Shown piece after piece: positions 1 to 7,857 of a DNA stretch of 64,000 nucleotides. The stretch covers positions 1 through 64,000 of the forward strand of contig NZ_JBAWSY010000001.1 in NCBI RefSeq assembly GCF_037104765.1, given 5' to 3'. The translations under genes and the position numbers were made by a program. Each line of letters opens with the position of its first letter. The stretch's first letter is position 1. This DNA comes from Psychrobacillus mangrovi. GTDB lineage: Bacteria; Bacillota; Bacilli; Bacillales_A; Planococcaceae. The notes beneath the pieces were generated by a model. It did not search any database and was not told the DNA's origin. It saw nothing but the letters and a program-made list of their open reading frames with translations.

Positions 1-126
1 GTATATCGATTACTATAATAACGATCGAATTAAACAAAAACTGGCCGGCATGAGTCCGGTAAAATACCGAACTCATGCCAGCCAATTAGCTGCATAAATA
101 AAACTCTAACTTTAAGGGGTCACTAC

Positions 127-216
127 CTCGATGGTCTATTTTTTTATCCAAAACTACAAGTAAATCTTAGAAATCCACTGTGAAATGTTACACGTAACTA
201 ACGCAGCAGGTTAGTT
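127..216. repeat. dispersed intergenic repeat, copy A
   Basis: A half-hairpin ending in GATGGTC and a T-run is followed by about 45 bp ending in GTGAAATGTTACAC, then the inverted repeat AACTAAC-N7-GTTAGTT (196-216). The first part recurs at 4866-4936 and 30727-30815, where the complete GACCATC/GATGGTC hairpin is present. Copy A has lost most of its left hairpin arm. The element contains no reading frame. Its origin (a small non-autonomous element or a mobile terminator) is unknown. Confidence 0.7.
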
Positions 217-273
217 CAAGAAATTTACAGGATGATAGTGAATAAAACTAATGCAATTATGTTAAATATAACA

Positions 274-323
274 TTGACTGGACACCGATTAGTGTCATAT
301 AATTAGGACACTAATCGGTGTCC
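274..323 (+). promoter_or_regulatory. sigma-A promoter with paired palindromic operators for the ArsR/SRPBCC operon
   Basis: The -35 hexamer TTGACT (274-279) and the perfect -10 hexamer TATAAT (298-303) are 18 bp apart. The 17-bp arm at 280-296 fills the spacer, and its exact reverse complement lies at 307-323, just after the -10. Each arm is itself a palindrome (GACAC-N6-GTGTC). A bound dimer would therefore block RNA polymerase on both sides of the -10. This strongly suggests autorepression by the downstream ArsR protein, which is inferred from position. Confidence 0.85.
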
Positions 324-346
324 ATTTTATAAGGGGGAGGGGGCAA

Positions 347-670
347 TTGTACGAGAAAAAGCAAGATCGTGATGTTTATGTAGCCATCGCTGACCCCACA
401 AGACGAAAATTGTTACGTTTGTTGGCTGATGCGGAAGAGTTACCTCTTTACGAATTAACCGATCAATTTGAAATGGGTCGTACCGCGGTTTCTAAACATT
501 TGGCTATCCTTAAAGAAGCTGGTTTAGTGGTTGACCGAAAGGTTGGTAGAGAAACAAGGTATCGAATAAATGCAACTCCTTTAATGGAAATTAAGGATTG
601 GATATCCTATTACGAGAAATTTTGGAACGAAAAAGTGGCACTTTTAAAAATTTTGTTAGAGGAGGAATAA
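347..670 (+). CDS. ArsR/SmtB-family winged-helix repressor
   Basis: A 107-residue DNA-binding regulator with the compact ArsR fold. The DPTRRKLLRLL helix (about 17-27) is followed by the recognition segment RTAVSKHLAILKEAGLV and the wing VGRETRYRI. I see no metal-binding cysteine cluster, so this belongs with the non-metal ArsR proteins that partner SRPBCC proteins. The TTG start is chosen because AAGGGGGAGG ends seven bases before it. The stop is three bases from the next gene, so the two are cotranscribed. The upstream promoter carries two palindromes, making autoregulation likely. The inducer cannot be read from the sequence. Confidence 0.9.
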   Translation: MYEKKQDRDVYVAIADPTRRKLLRLLADAEELPLYELTDQFEMGRTAVSKHLAILKEAGLVVDRKVGRETRYRINATPLMEIKDWISYYEKFWNEKVALLKILLEEE

Positions 671-673
671 ATA

Positions 674-1063
674 ATGGCAGAAGTATCATTAGATTTTCAG
701 TTTGCAAGTTCAATCGATAAGGTGTGGAACGCATTAACAGATTCAGATACACTTGCAAAATGGATAATGGAAAATGACTTTAAACCAATCGTAGGACATA
801 AATGTCAATTCCGAAATGAGCAATGGAATTTAATTGTGAATTGTGAAGTATTAGTAGTGGACGAGCCTTATACATTATCTTATACATGGGTGGGTGGTCC
901 GATAAACACTATAGTCACATGGACATTGAAGCAAGAGGAGGGAACAGCCTACTTACATCTTGAACAAACTGGATTCGAAAAAGAAGATCAAGCGTTCAAC
1001 GGTGCGAAATTTGGTTGGGCGGGCAAGGTCGATGAACTTAAAAAAGTGTTAGGGGAAATTTAG
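674..1063 (+). CDS. SRPBCC (AHSA1/START-like) domain protein
   Basis: A 129-residue single-domain protein with the AHSA1-type helix-grip fold. The N-terminal strand plus FASSIDKVWNALTDSDTLAKW and the motif YTLSYTWVGG are typical, and a C-terminal helix begins near WAGKVDELKKVL. These proteins form a hydrophobic cavity for small lipophilic ligands; the ligand here is unknown. The gene follows the ArsR gene after three bases, and GGAGGAA at the end of that gene is its ribosome binding site. The ArsR-SRPBCC pair is a common two-gene unit in Bacillales. I infer a ligand-sensing or detoxification role controlled by its partner. Confidence 0.88.
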   Translation: MAEVSLDFQFASSIDKVWNALTDSDTLAKWIMENDFKPIVGHKCQFRNEQWNLIVNCEVLVVDEPYTLSYTWVGGPINTIVTWTLKQEEGTAYLHLEQTGFEKEDQAFNGAKFGWAGKVDELKKVLGEI

Positions 1064-1117
1064 GACCAAACCTGAATCCGTTATTTTAGTTTATCTAATT
1101 AAGCTAACGAATCGGCC

Positions 1118-1151
1118 ATAACAACGGCTCGATATACTGAGTCGTTGTTAT
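1118..1151 (+). terminator. hairpin downstream of the ArsR/SRPBCC operon
   Basis: A 13-bp stem (ATAACAACG..CTC with GAG..CGTTGTTAT, one G-T pair) has an eight-base loop. It begins 55 bases after the SRPBCC stop. There is no long T-run, so termination may be weak. Confidence 0.55.
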
Positions 1152-1192
1152 AAAAGTACAAATTTATATATAGATAGCAAGGAGATAGGGAA

Positions 1193-1903
1193 ATGAGTTT
1201 TTTTCAAGATTCATTATCAATATTTAAAAAGAGAGAATTATTATTTTTAGAAAGCTACAAGGAGTCAGAGGATGTATTAACCTTCCTATTTGAAAAAGAA
1301 AAGGATTTAACCTGGAAGGCAGGGCAACATGGATTATTTAGCATTACTCATTCGAAAGTAAAAAATCCTAGCCGACCATTCACAATCGCATCTGCTCCTA
1401 CTGAAAATAATATTAAATTAACAATGCGTATTAGTGATAACCCAAGTGATTTTAAGAAAGCAATGTTGGAATTAAAACAGGGTATGAAAGTTAGAATGAG
1501 TGGGCCAGTAGGGAGTTTTTATTTAAAAGATGACAGCCCCTCACTCCTAATAGCCGGAGGAATTGGAATTACACCATTTCGGTCGATATTAAAACAAATA
1601 GAGGCAGAAGGGAATGGAAGCGAGAAACAAATACATCTACTTTATATGGATAGCAAAAAGTCATATATATATAAAGATGAACTAGATGGAATTGCTAACA
1701 ATTCTTCAATAAGTGTAACTTACCTTGATTCAAGGAATGACTTACATCAGGAGATAGATAAGTTTAGCGCTTTATATAAGAACAACGGTAAATACTTTAT
1801 TGCAGGACAGAAGTCAATGGTAGATTCTATTTCTACAGATTTACAAAATAATAATGTTTCAAAACGGAATATCAAAAAGGATACCTTTTTTGGTAATAAG
1901 TAA
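1193..1903 (+). CDS. FAD-dependent oxidoreductase (ferredoxin-NADP+ reductase family)
   Basis: A 236-residue flavoprotein reductase. An N-terminal FAD-binding barrel carries the RPFTIASAP signature near residue 60. The NAD(P)-binding domain carries IAGGIGITPFRSIL near residues 119-132. The C-terminal part (FIAGQKSMVDSI ... DTFFG) matches the end of this family. No iron-sulfur or globin domain is attached, so it must pass electrons to a separate partner. AAGGAGAT precedes the ATG. A broken MarR regulator follows directly, suggesting the gene was once under MarR-type control. The substrate is unknown. Confidence 0.85.
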   Translation: MSFFQDSLSIFKKRELLFLESYKESEDVLTFLFEKEKDLTWKAGQHGLFSITHSKVKNPSRPFTIASAPTENNIKLTMRISDNPSDFKKAMLELKQGMKVRMSGPVGSFYLKDDSPSLLIAGGIGITPFRSILKQIEAEGNGSEKQIHLLYMDSKKSYIYKDELDGIANNSSISVTYLDSRNDLHQEIDKFSALYKNNGKYFIAGQKSMVDSISTDLQNNNVSKRNIKKDTFFGNK

Positions 1904-1910
1904 AGAATGA

Positions 1911-2243
1911 ATACTAACAGAGGGCATTGCTAATTACTCACAATTCCCAATAAACTTTTCAATCATTGAACTTGTGCGATTTCATCGGACGATGGCAGCT
2001 GACTTACTCCGAGAAATTGGTTTATTCCCAAGTCAAGAACTATTATTAATGCACTTACAGCATACAGATAATCAATCTCAGAACTAGTTAGGGAATTCTT
2101 TAGTTATAAACCATACAACAGTTACAAAGTCCGTTCGTCGTTTAGAAGAGTCGGGTCTTGTAGTTAGAAAACGTTCTGAATTGGACAAACGAGTGACACT
2201 TGTATCTCTTACGCCAAAGTATTCAAGCACCGTGGCAGTTTAG
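1911..2243 (+). pseudogene. MarR-family regulator, frameshifted remnant
   Basis: Two reading frames together encode a MarR-like protein. The first gives FSIIELVRFHRTMAADLL then GLFPSQELLLMHL and stops. The second begins about ten bases later with INHTTVTKSVRRLEESGLV and RKRSELDKRVTLVSLTPK, the recognition helix and wing. No start codon opens the first frame and the C-terminal dimerisation helix is missing. It is a decayed gene, probably the former regulator of the upstream oxidoreductase. Confidence 0.75.
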
Positions 2244-2341
2244 TTTAAGAAAGAATAACAATATCAAGTTAATCAACTAAACGGGTTGATTAGTTGGATA
2301 TGAGAATGAATCTAACATCCGTATATGGACTAAAATAAAAA

Positions 2342-2369
2342 AATAAGCAGGGAACTTACCCTGCTTATT
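2342..2369. terminator. bidirectional hairpin terminator
   Basis: A perfect 11-bp stem (AATAAGCAGGG / CCCTGCTTATT) with a six-base loop. It lies between the MarR remnant (+) and the DUF1272 remnant (-). Confidence 0.7.
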
Positions 2370-2400
2370 CTGAAACAAACGCTCATCTATTTTGTTGTTT

Positions 2401-2511
2401 TCATGGTCTTCTAACAAGTTCGCCACCACAGTTAAGGCATACTTTTTTCATATCTTCTGTACATGGTTTGCAAAATGTACATTCATGAACACAAAGATAA
2501 GCATCACGATA
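2401..2511 (-). pseudogene. DUF1272-type cysteine-rich protein, C-terminal remnant
   Basis: Read on the minus strand, 36 codons encode CVHECTFCKPCTEDMKK and then VCLNCGGELVRRP. This is the C-xx-C / C-xx-C pattern of small DUF1272 zinc-ribbon-like proteins. An in-frame TAA (2512-2514) precedes it, and the N-terminal half with its start codon is missing. It lies just downstream of the isochorismatase-like gene on the same strand. Confidence 0.6.
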
Positions 2512-2524
2512 TTAAGTGCTACTT

Positions 2525-3106
2525 TTAATCTTCCCTGTACGAGTCATGGGTTGGACTAAACAAGTCTTCCCCTGAATTTCTGACAATTGAAAAGTGTTCA
2601 ACATTGTAATGACCATGAAGAGTTTCATTATGGTGCTTTATAATTTGTTCTGCTCTTAAAAAATCACTGTCTGTTGTTGAATGGGCATCACCTACTAATG
2701 TAACGTCAAAACCATTAATAGTAGCTGTTCTGACTGCACTATCTATACAATGTTGTGTTTTACAACCCATGATAACAATATGTTCAATCTCTTGTGTTCT
2801 TAAATGATTTAGAAGTCCTGTTCCGTGAAAGGAATTGGTTGCAGTTTTATCAAAAAACTGTGTATCAGAAGGCACATTAATTTCATCGTGAACTTGAAAC
2901 CCTTTCCCTTTCCCTTCAGCAACATCTAAATCCCTTACAAATATAACTGGAACATCTGATTTCCTTGCTTTTTCGATCAGTAAATTAATATTCCTGATAA
3001 GTTGCACTTTATTAAAAACTTCACTTTCTTTCTGATTCCCATCAATTAATTCTTGTTGAGCATCAATAACTAATAATGTTTGATTCAAATAATTTTCCCC
3101 TTTCAA
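2525..3106 (-). CDS. isochorismatase-family cysteine hydrolase
   Basis: A 193-residue cytoplasmic hydrolase of the isochorismatase/nicotinamidase superfamily. The catalytic triad can be placed: Asp in LLVIDAQQEL (about 14), Lys in DKTATNSFHGTGL, and Cys in MGCKTQHCIDSAVRTA. Family members hydrolyse amides or enol ethers through a thioester intermediate. The GHC-like metal-site pattern of true nicotinamidases is not evident, so the substrate is open. GAAAGGGGAAA precedes the ATG. It is distinct from the PncA-like protein at 51137-51685. Confidence 0.85.
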   Translation of the reverse strand: MKGENYLNQTLLVIDAQQELIDGNQKESEVFNKVQLIRNINLLIEKARKSDVPVIFVRDLDVAEGKGKGFQVHDEINVPSDTQFFDKTATNSFHGTGLLNHLRTQEIEHIVIMGCKTQHCIDSAVRTATINGFDVTLVGDAHSTTDSDFLRAEQIIKHHNETLHGHYNVEHFSIVRNSGEDLFSPTHDSYRED

Positions 3107-3321
3107 AATGTGGGGAAACGCTAAACAGTTTGATTAGCTAGTCGTAATCCCCTTATAAATTACCAAGCAAAGATTTCTATTGTTTGTCATAATATCTACC
3201 TCCAAAATAAAAATTGTCTAGAATAATGAAAATTATTAGACTATTTAATTATAACATATTTGCCTTATTCACAGTCAATACAAGAAGAGAGATTATAACA
3301 TTGGTTGTTTTCAACTAAGGG

Positions 3322-3362
3322 GAGCTTTACTTTAACTTTCTGAGTTCTAAAGCTCTTTTTTC
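3322..3362. terminator. possible hairpin terminator
   Basis: GAGCTTTA (3322-3329) pairs with TAAAGCTC (3348-3355), followed by seven T. The 18-base loop is long. It lies in the 350-bp gap before the VOC gene, which otherwise holds only a degenerate AACTAA..GCAGG..AGTTT repeat at 3366-3390. Confidence 0.35.
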
Positions 3363-3456
3363 TTGTTAAACTAAAGAGGCAGGTAGTTTCATTAGAAGGA
3401 TTATTAATTCGACTACTAGAAACTATAGAAAATATGAAATTCTAGGAGGGAAATAA

Positions 3457-3846
3457 ATGATTTTTGAAATAACTAATCAAGTCCGTGTTACTGATATTCA
3501 ACAAGGACATAAGTGGTATGAAATTTTACTAAACAAAAAGCCTGATTTTATACCACACGATGGATTTGTCGAATGGGAAATCCTACCTGGTTGTTGGTTG
3601 CAAGTTGCGGAAGGAACACCTTCTGAAGGTAGTGGACCTTTACGTTTAGGGGTTACTAATATAATTGCTGAAAGAGATAGACTTATTAAAGAGTTGGGAA
3701 TTGAGAACTTTGAGATATTTTCTCGTGAAGAAGTCACTGCAAAATGGGGAACTTTTAAAGACCCCTGGGGGAATCAACTGGGTTTCTTTGAGTATTTGGA
3801 TAAGAATGAAGAGAAAAACCGTATTAGAACGATTTTGGGAATTTAA
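3457..3846 (+). CDS. VOC (glyoxalase/dioxygenase superfamily) protein
   Basis: A 129-residue protein made of two beta-alpha-beta-beta-beta modules. Module one runs from TNQVRVTDIQQGHKWYEILL to WLQVAEG, and module two ends with WGTFKDPWGNQLGFFEY, a typical VOC C-terminal metal-site strand with the terminal Glu. Members include glyoxalases, antibiotic-binding proteins and dioxygenases; the reaction here is not recognisable. AGGAGGG precedes the ATG by seven bases. The gene stands alone. Confidence 0.82.
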   Translation: MIFEITNQVRVTDIQQGHKWYEILLNKKPDFIPHDGFVEWEILPGCWLQVAEGTPSEGSGPLRLGVTNIIAERDRLIKELGIENFEIFSREEVTAKWGTFKDPWGNQLGFFEYLDKNEEKNRIRTILGI

Positions 3847-4223
3847 GCTAATCTTAGGACAAAGGCAATTTGGGCTGAAAAATCAATTTTCTATTCAACT
3901 AACTACGGGTACTTTATTCAACAATTGAGTTGCGTAGCTGTGTCTAAGTTGGTGTAGATGAATCTCTTTATTAATTTCAGTACTAGTGGAGATCATCTTG
4001 AAGATGTATCGTGTATGGGAGTCATTCATTTTATGTGGCTAATTTGCTGCTACAATGATGGCAGGAATATGTAAATTTAAATAGTGTGAGATTTATTCAG
4101 TTAGGATACAATTATAGTGACAATATTCATACAGAATAAGGGATTTCAAAGTTCGAATATTTAACTAACATCGCAGTTTAGTCCTTAAATCATTATGAGT
4201 AAAATAATAAGGAGGTAAATTAT
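3847..4223. other. gene-free interval
   Basis: No supportable gene was found. At 4163-4182 there is a degenerate copy of the AACTAAC-N7-TTTAGT inverted-repeat motif seen elsewhere in the window. The ribosome binding site AAGGAGG of the DUF4256 gene ends the interval. Confidence 0.5.
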
Positions 4224-4790
4224 ATGACAAAGAGAAATAAGGAGTTGTCACTAGAACAACGTGAAGAATTACTCGGAGCATTGAAAGCCCGTTTTGAGAA
4301 AAATATGAACCGCCATGGAGAGATTGAATGGGCTAAAGTCCAAGTAAAGCTGGAAGCTAATACTGAAAAACTGTGGTCGATTAATGAAATGGAAAGAACT
4401 GACGGGGAACCTGATGTTGTTGGTCATGATAAGGAGAAGGACGAATACATTTTTTATGACTGTTCAGCGGAAAGTCCTAAAGGTCGCAGGTCTTTTTGTT
4501 ACGACCGTGAAGCGCTGGAGTCAAGGAAAAAACATAAACCAGAAAATAACGCCATTGATATGGCTACTGCCATGGGCATTGATCTTTTAACGGAGAATCA
4601 ATATCGTGAGTTGCAGAAACTTGGAAATTTCGATACAAAAACATCGAGCTGGGTGAAAACACCTGCTAATATTAGAAAACACGGAGGAGCCATCTTTTGT
4701 GATCGTCGCTACGATACTGTCTTTGTGTACCACAATGGAGCAGACTCCTACTATGCTGCCAGGGGTTTCCGTGGCTCACTAAGGGTCTAA
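4224..4790 (+). CDS. DUF4256 family protein
   Basis: A 188-residue cytoplasmic protein matching DUF4256 along its length: the N-terminal helix REELLGALKARFEKNMNRH, the central CSAESPKGRRSFCYDREAL, and the C-terminal SWVKTPANIRKHGGAIFCDRRYDTVFVYHNGADSYY. I know no established function for the family. Two close Cys residues and several conserved Arg/Asp residues suggest a binding site, but that is speculation. AAGGAGGTAA precedes the ATG. The gene ends at a shared bidirectional terminator facing the MFS gene. Confidence 0.85.
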   Translation: MTKRNKELSLEQREELLGALKARFEKNMNRHGEIEWAKVQVKLEANTEKLWSINEMERTDGEPDVVGHDKEKDEYIFYDCSAESPKGRRSFCYDREALESRKKHKPENNAIDMATAMGIDLLTENQYRELQKLGNFDTKTSSWVKTPANIRKHGGAIFCDRRYDTVFVYHNGADSYYAARGFRGSLRV

Positions 4791-4860
4791 ATTTGCACAG
4801 ACAGTAAAATGATCACATGGGGAAAGGCATTAATTTTATTCTTCAACTAAAAGATGCTTT

Positions 4861-4892
4861 AAAAAAGACCATCATTTCCGATGGTCTTTTTT
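4861..4892. terminator. bidirectional intrinsic terminator
   Basis: A stem of AAAAAAGACCATC with GATGGTCTTTTTT and a six-base loop (4874-4879). The A- and T-runs make it work in both directions between the DUF4256 gene and the convergent MFS gene. It is also the left end of repeat copy B. Confidence 0.85.
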
Positions 4893-4936
4893 ACGGCCAG
4901 AACATCAAGCAGATTTCGGTGATCCAGTGTGAAATG
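4866..4936. repeat. dispersed intergenic repeat, copy B
   Basis: A GACCATC..GATGGTC hairpin followed by AACATCAAGCAGAT and ending in GTGAAATGTTACAC. It is homologous to 127-192 and 30727-30800. Here the hairpin has been put to use as the terminator between two convergent genes. Confidence 0.75.
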
Positions 4937-4965
4937 TTACACAGTCCGTATGCTAGTATATTTCG

Positions 4966-6162
4966 TTAGGATGATTTTTCCTTATTAGCTTCTAATGTTA
5001 CCTTTTTCCTGCTCCCAATTAGATATAATAACAAAATAATAATCATAAACACTGCAGAATAACCAAAAGTCATACCGTAGCCAACACTTTTTGCTAAGAA
5101 TCCAAGCCCTACTGATCCAATGGCCAAACCAAAATCTATAAAAATAAGAAGCATAGAATTGGCTGTTGCTTTTTTCTCGGGGGGAACAAGTGTTAATGCC
5201 CAAGCTTGAATAATTGGATGGATTATGGCAAATGCGATACCGAATAATACCCCTGAAACGAGAACCATCCACATACTAGTTGAGAAACCTAACAAGATCA
5301 AACCTACTGCCCCTGAAATGGCCCCAGGAATAATAAGGATTCTGTGACCAAATCTATCGAAAATTTTACCAGAGAAAGCACGAATTAATACCATAGCAAT
5401 TCCCTGCGCAATAAAAAACTGTGAAATACTTCCGCCAACATTGATTTCTTTACCAAACGGGCCCATAAAGTTGACAGTTCCTGCAATTGCCATATAATTG
5501 AATGCTACCAAAATACATGGAAGAAGTACGCGCTTATCGAACATGTACTTATAGAAAGGTTCTTTATTTGTAGCCTGAGGACTTTCCTTGTCTATTTTAA
5601 CTGTATTTTTTGTGAAAAAACTGCACAATAATGAAAAAGTCATAAGACCGAGAGTTAACATCATCATTGATTGGAATGAATAATTTGCGAGATAAGAAAT
5701 AGCGATTAGAGGCCCAATTGTTGTCCCAACGCTTGTAGACATTGCGAAAAAGACAATGCCTTCACCTAATCGAGATTTAGGAACAATATTACTTGATATC
5801 GTAAAGACTAAACTTGTAAGCATACAAAATCCAATACCTTGTAGTGCTCTAATGAATATTAAAAATCCGATGGAGTCGTTTACAAAAGTAAGACCGATTG
5901 TGCCCAAAAAATAAATGAGGGAAATGATGAGGAGTAATTTCATATTAACTTTTTGAATAATTACACTCGCAAAGAAGCGCGTAATTAGTGATGCTGACAT
6001 TAATGTCGTGGTCATGATCCCTGCAATCGCAGGATTATCACTAATGGTTGATACAAAAATAGGGAAACCTGCTGTAATCATATAAAATGAAGCGAACATT
6101 ACTAAAGACAATAATATAATAATCACATATTGGTTTGTCCATAGCTTAACTTTTTTACCCAT
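4966..6162 (-). CDS. MFS transporter (DHA1-like, 12 TM)
   Basis: A 398-residue major facilitator with about twelve hydrophobic segments and a central basic loop near FFTKNTVKIDKESPQATNK. Features include the substrate-path segment GPLIAISYL, the RALQGIGFCML region of TM4, and a motif-A-like GKIFDRFGHR in the second half. The first-half motif A is degenerate (RFFASVIIQKVNMK). Drug or metabolite efflux is likely but the substrate is unknown. GAAAGGCGG lies upstream of the ATG. It converges on the DUF4256 gene at a shared terminator. Confidence 0.85.
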   Translation of the reverse strand: MGKKVKLWTNQYVIIILLSLVMFASFYMITAGFPIFVSTISDNPAIAGIMTTTLMSASLITRFFASVIIQKVNMKLLLIISLIYFLGTIGLTFVNDSIGFLIFIRALQGIGFCMLTSLVFTISSNIVPKSRLGEGIVFFAMSTSVGTTIGPLIAISYLANYSFQSMMMLTLGLMTFSLLCSFFTKNTVKIDKESPQATNKEPFYKYMFDKRVLLPCILVAFNYMAIAGTVNFMGPFGKEINVGGSISQFFIAQGIAMVLIRAFSGKIFDRFGHRILIIPGAISGAVGLILLGFSTSMWMVLVSGVLFGIAFAIIHPIIQAWALTLVPPEKKATANSMLLIFIDFGLAIGSVGLGFLAKSVGYGMTFGYSAVFMIIILLLYLIGSRKKVTLEANKEKSS

Positions 6163-6769
6163 GATATATAAGCACCGCCTTTCAAGGCTTTTTTAAATAT
6201 ATTGTTGATTTATACGTGAAAATTTTTTTAAACTCATGACAAATTTTATTCTTCCCATATTTTTAAAAAATATTTAGAGTAATAAATCAATTAATAATAA
6301 AAATACCTTCGTAGAAGCTACACCTTAATAAAATATAATTCGGGGTTGTTTGGCATGGACGAAAAAATAGAAGATTCTTGAAAGAAATAATACTAGATGA
6401 AGCTATTAAACAAAATCGATATAAAAGAGAAATGGTAAATGAAGACTATTAAAGTAATCACTAATGGTTGAACAGTCATGCGGGCGATAAGGCTAACTTC
6501 TATTTTTGGATAATGCGCGCTGAAAATGGAAGTAACTGCAGCCGTTTGGATGACACGAGAAAGGTGATTATGTGGGGAGGATGCTAAGTAAAAAACTGAT
6601 AGAACTGGATTCAGTTGGAATGATTAATAGAAAAGCATACCAATAAATCCCGCCAAAAGTTTTTTATATACCAACTAATAGGATTCCCCAATTCTAACTT
6701 TGGGGTTTAGCGAAAGCCCAAAGAGAATATGCATCGTGGGGAGGGCCCATACTTTACTAAAACGGAAAA
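6163..6769. other. gene-poor interval with short ORF scraps
   Basis: About 600 bp without a credible gene. At 6355 an ATG opens seven codons and stops. Another frame then reads LDEAIKQNRYKREMVNEDY, faintly like the start of an IDEAL-domain protein, but too short to assign. Near 6570-6646 a frame reads KGDYVGRMLSKKLIELDSVG and stops; I do not recognise it. These look like decayed coding scraps. Confidence 0.4.
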
Positions 6770-6802
6770 ACAGGTGGAGAAAAATTGTTTTTCTCCACCT
6801 GT
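6770..6802 (-). terminator. strong terminator of the LysR-type gene
   Basis: A perfect 15-bp stem (ACAGGTGGAGAAAAA / TTTTTCTCCACCTGT) with a three-base loop, 34 bases past the LysR stop. On the minus strand it is followed by a T-run. Confidence 0.85.
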
Positions 6803-6835
6803 AAAAATTTAGGGACTTATTAGGCAATCGTATTT

Positions 6836-7714
6836 TCAGCAGTTCACTGGTTTGATTGATACTTGTTGATTCGTTTCGATTGTTTCGATAAATTTTTCGA
6901 TTGTTGAAGTTAAGTAAGTATCGGCTCTTCTTATAAAAACGGTTTTAATCTTACTATATTGATCTGGAAGTGTATGACATTGGATGAGTCCACTTTGTTC
7001 CATATGGATGACTGCTGACTTTGGAACGAATGTAACGCCAAGTCCCACGACAATACTACGCAAGATGGTTTCTAATGTACCAAATTCCATCACTTTTTGC
7101 GGTATAATGTTTTGGTCTTTATACCAAGCTTCAAGACGTGCTCGGTATCCACAGCCTTTACTAAAGCATATTAACGGCTCCTCTTTCAACTCTTCTAGTG
7201 AGGAGGCGCGCATATCTGAAATTAATACAAGCTCCTCTTGAAACACTTCATGCGATACAAGATCGGGATGAAAGTCCGATTCTGTAACAAACGCTCCGTC
7301 CAACTCATGATTTAATACTTCTTCTTCTAATGTTTCCGTAACGCCAGTAAATAACGACAAATCGACATTTTTATATTTCTTAATATAGGTTGATAATATT
7401 TTTGGCAAATGAATTACGGTTTCTACTGTTCCAATTTCTAACTTTCCAGACGGTTCTTCATTACTTTGAATGGTTTTTTTCATTTCATCTGATAACAATA
7501 ATATTTTTTTACTATAAATTAATAGTTTTTTTCCTTCAGGTGTCAAACTCATCCCACGACGATGCCGGTTAAACAAAGGGGTATTCAGTTCAGTTTCGAG
7601 CTTTTGAATTCTCGCAGTAATATTTGATTGCACGTAACTAAACTCTTTTGCCGCATCTGTTATCGTTCCTTTTTCCGCTACCATTTGAAAAATCTCTAAG
7701 TCCTTAAATTCCAC
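6836..7714 (-). CDS. LysR-type transcriptional regulator
   Basis: A 292-residue LTTR. The N-terminal winged helix (EFKDLEIFQMVAEKGTITDAAKEFSYVQSNITARIQKLE) is followed by the linker helix and a substrate-binding domain with the typical LEIGTVETV strand at its start. The GTG at 7714 is preferred over an upstream ATG because AAGGGTGG precedes it at correct spacing and LTTRs normally start within a few residues of this helix. It is divergent from an EamA transporter with a 143-bp shared promoter region, the usual arrangement for an LTTR and its target. The effector is unknown. Confidence 0.9.
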   Translation of the reverse strand: MEFKDLEIFQMVAEKGTITDAAKEFSYVQSNITARIQKLETELNTPLFNRHRRGMSLTPEGKKLLIYSKKILLLSDEMKKTIQSNEEPSGKLEIGTVETVIHLPKILSTYIKKYKNVDLSLFTGVTETLEEEVLNHELDGAFVTESDFHPDLVSHEVFQEELVLISDMRASSLEELKEEPLICFSKGCGYRARLEAWYKDQNIIPQKVMEFGTLETILRSIVVGLGVTFVPKSAVIHMEQSGLIQCHTLPDQYSKIKTVFIRRADTYLTSTIEKFIETIETNQQVSIKPVNC

Positions 7715-7767
7715 TATTATTCCACCCTTTAATGTTTTCATATTCATTTCTATGATATCAATAAAAA

Positions 7768-7782
7768 TGATAATAATCATTA
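7768..7782. promoter_or_regulatory. Fur/PerR-like box in the LysR-EamA divergent promoter
   Basis: TGATAATAATCATTA matches the 7-1-7 Fur-family consensus TGATAATNATTATCA at 12 of 14 defined positions. The surrounding sequence is AT-rich, which makes chance matches easier, so this is tentative. Confidence 0.35.
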
Positions 7783-7857
7783 TTATTATTCATTTTACAA
7801 GATACTCAATAAGTTAGATGATGTAATATGTCAGCTTTTCAAGGAGGTAGAGGAAAA

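Noticed and set aside
7715..7780. Start of the LysR protein at 7780
   Set aside because: The extra 22 residues are low-complexity Ile-rich, and the GTG at 7714 has a correctly spaced ribosome binding site.
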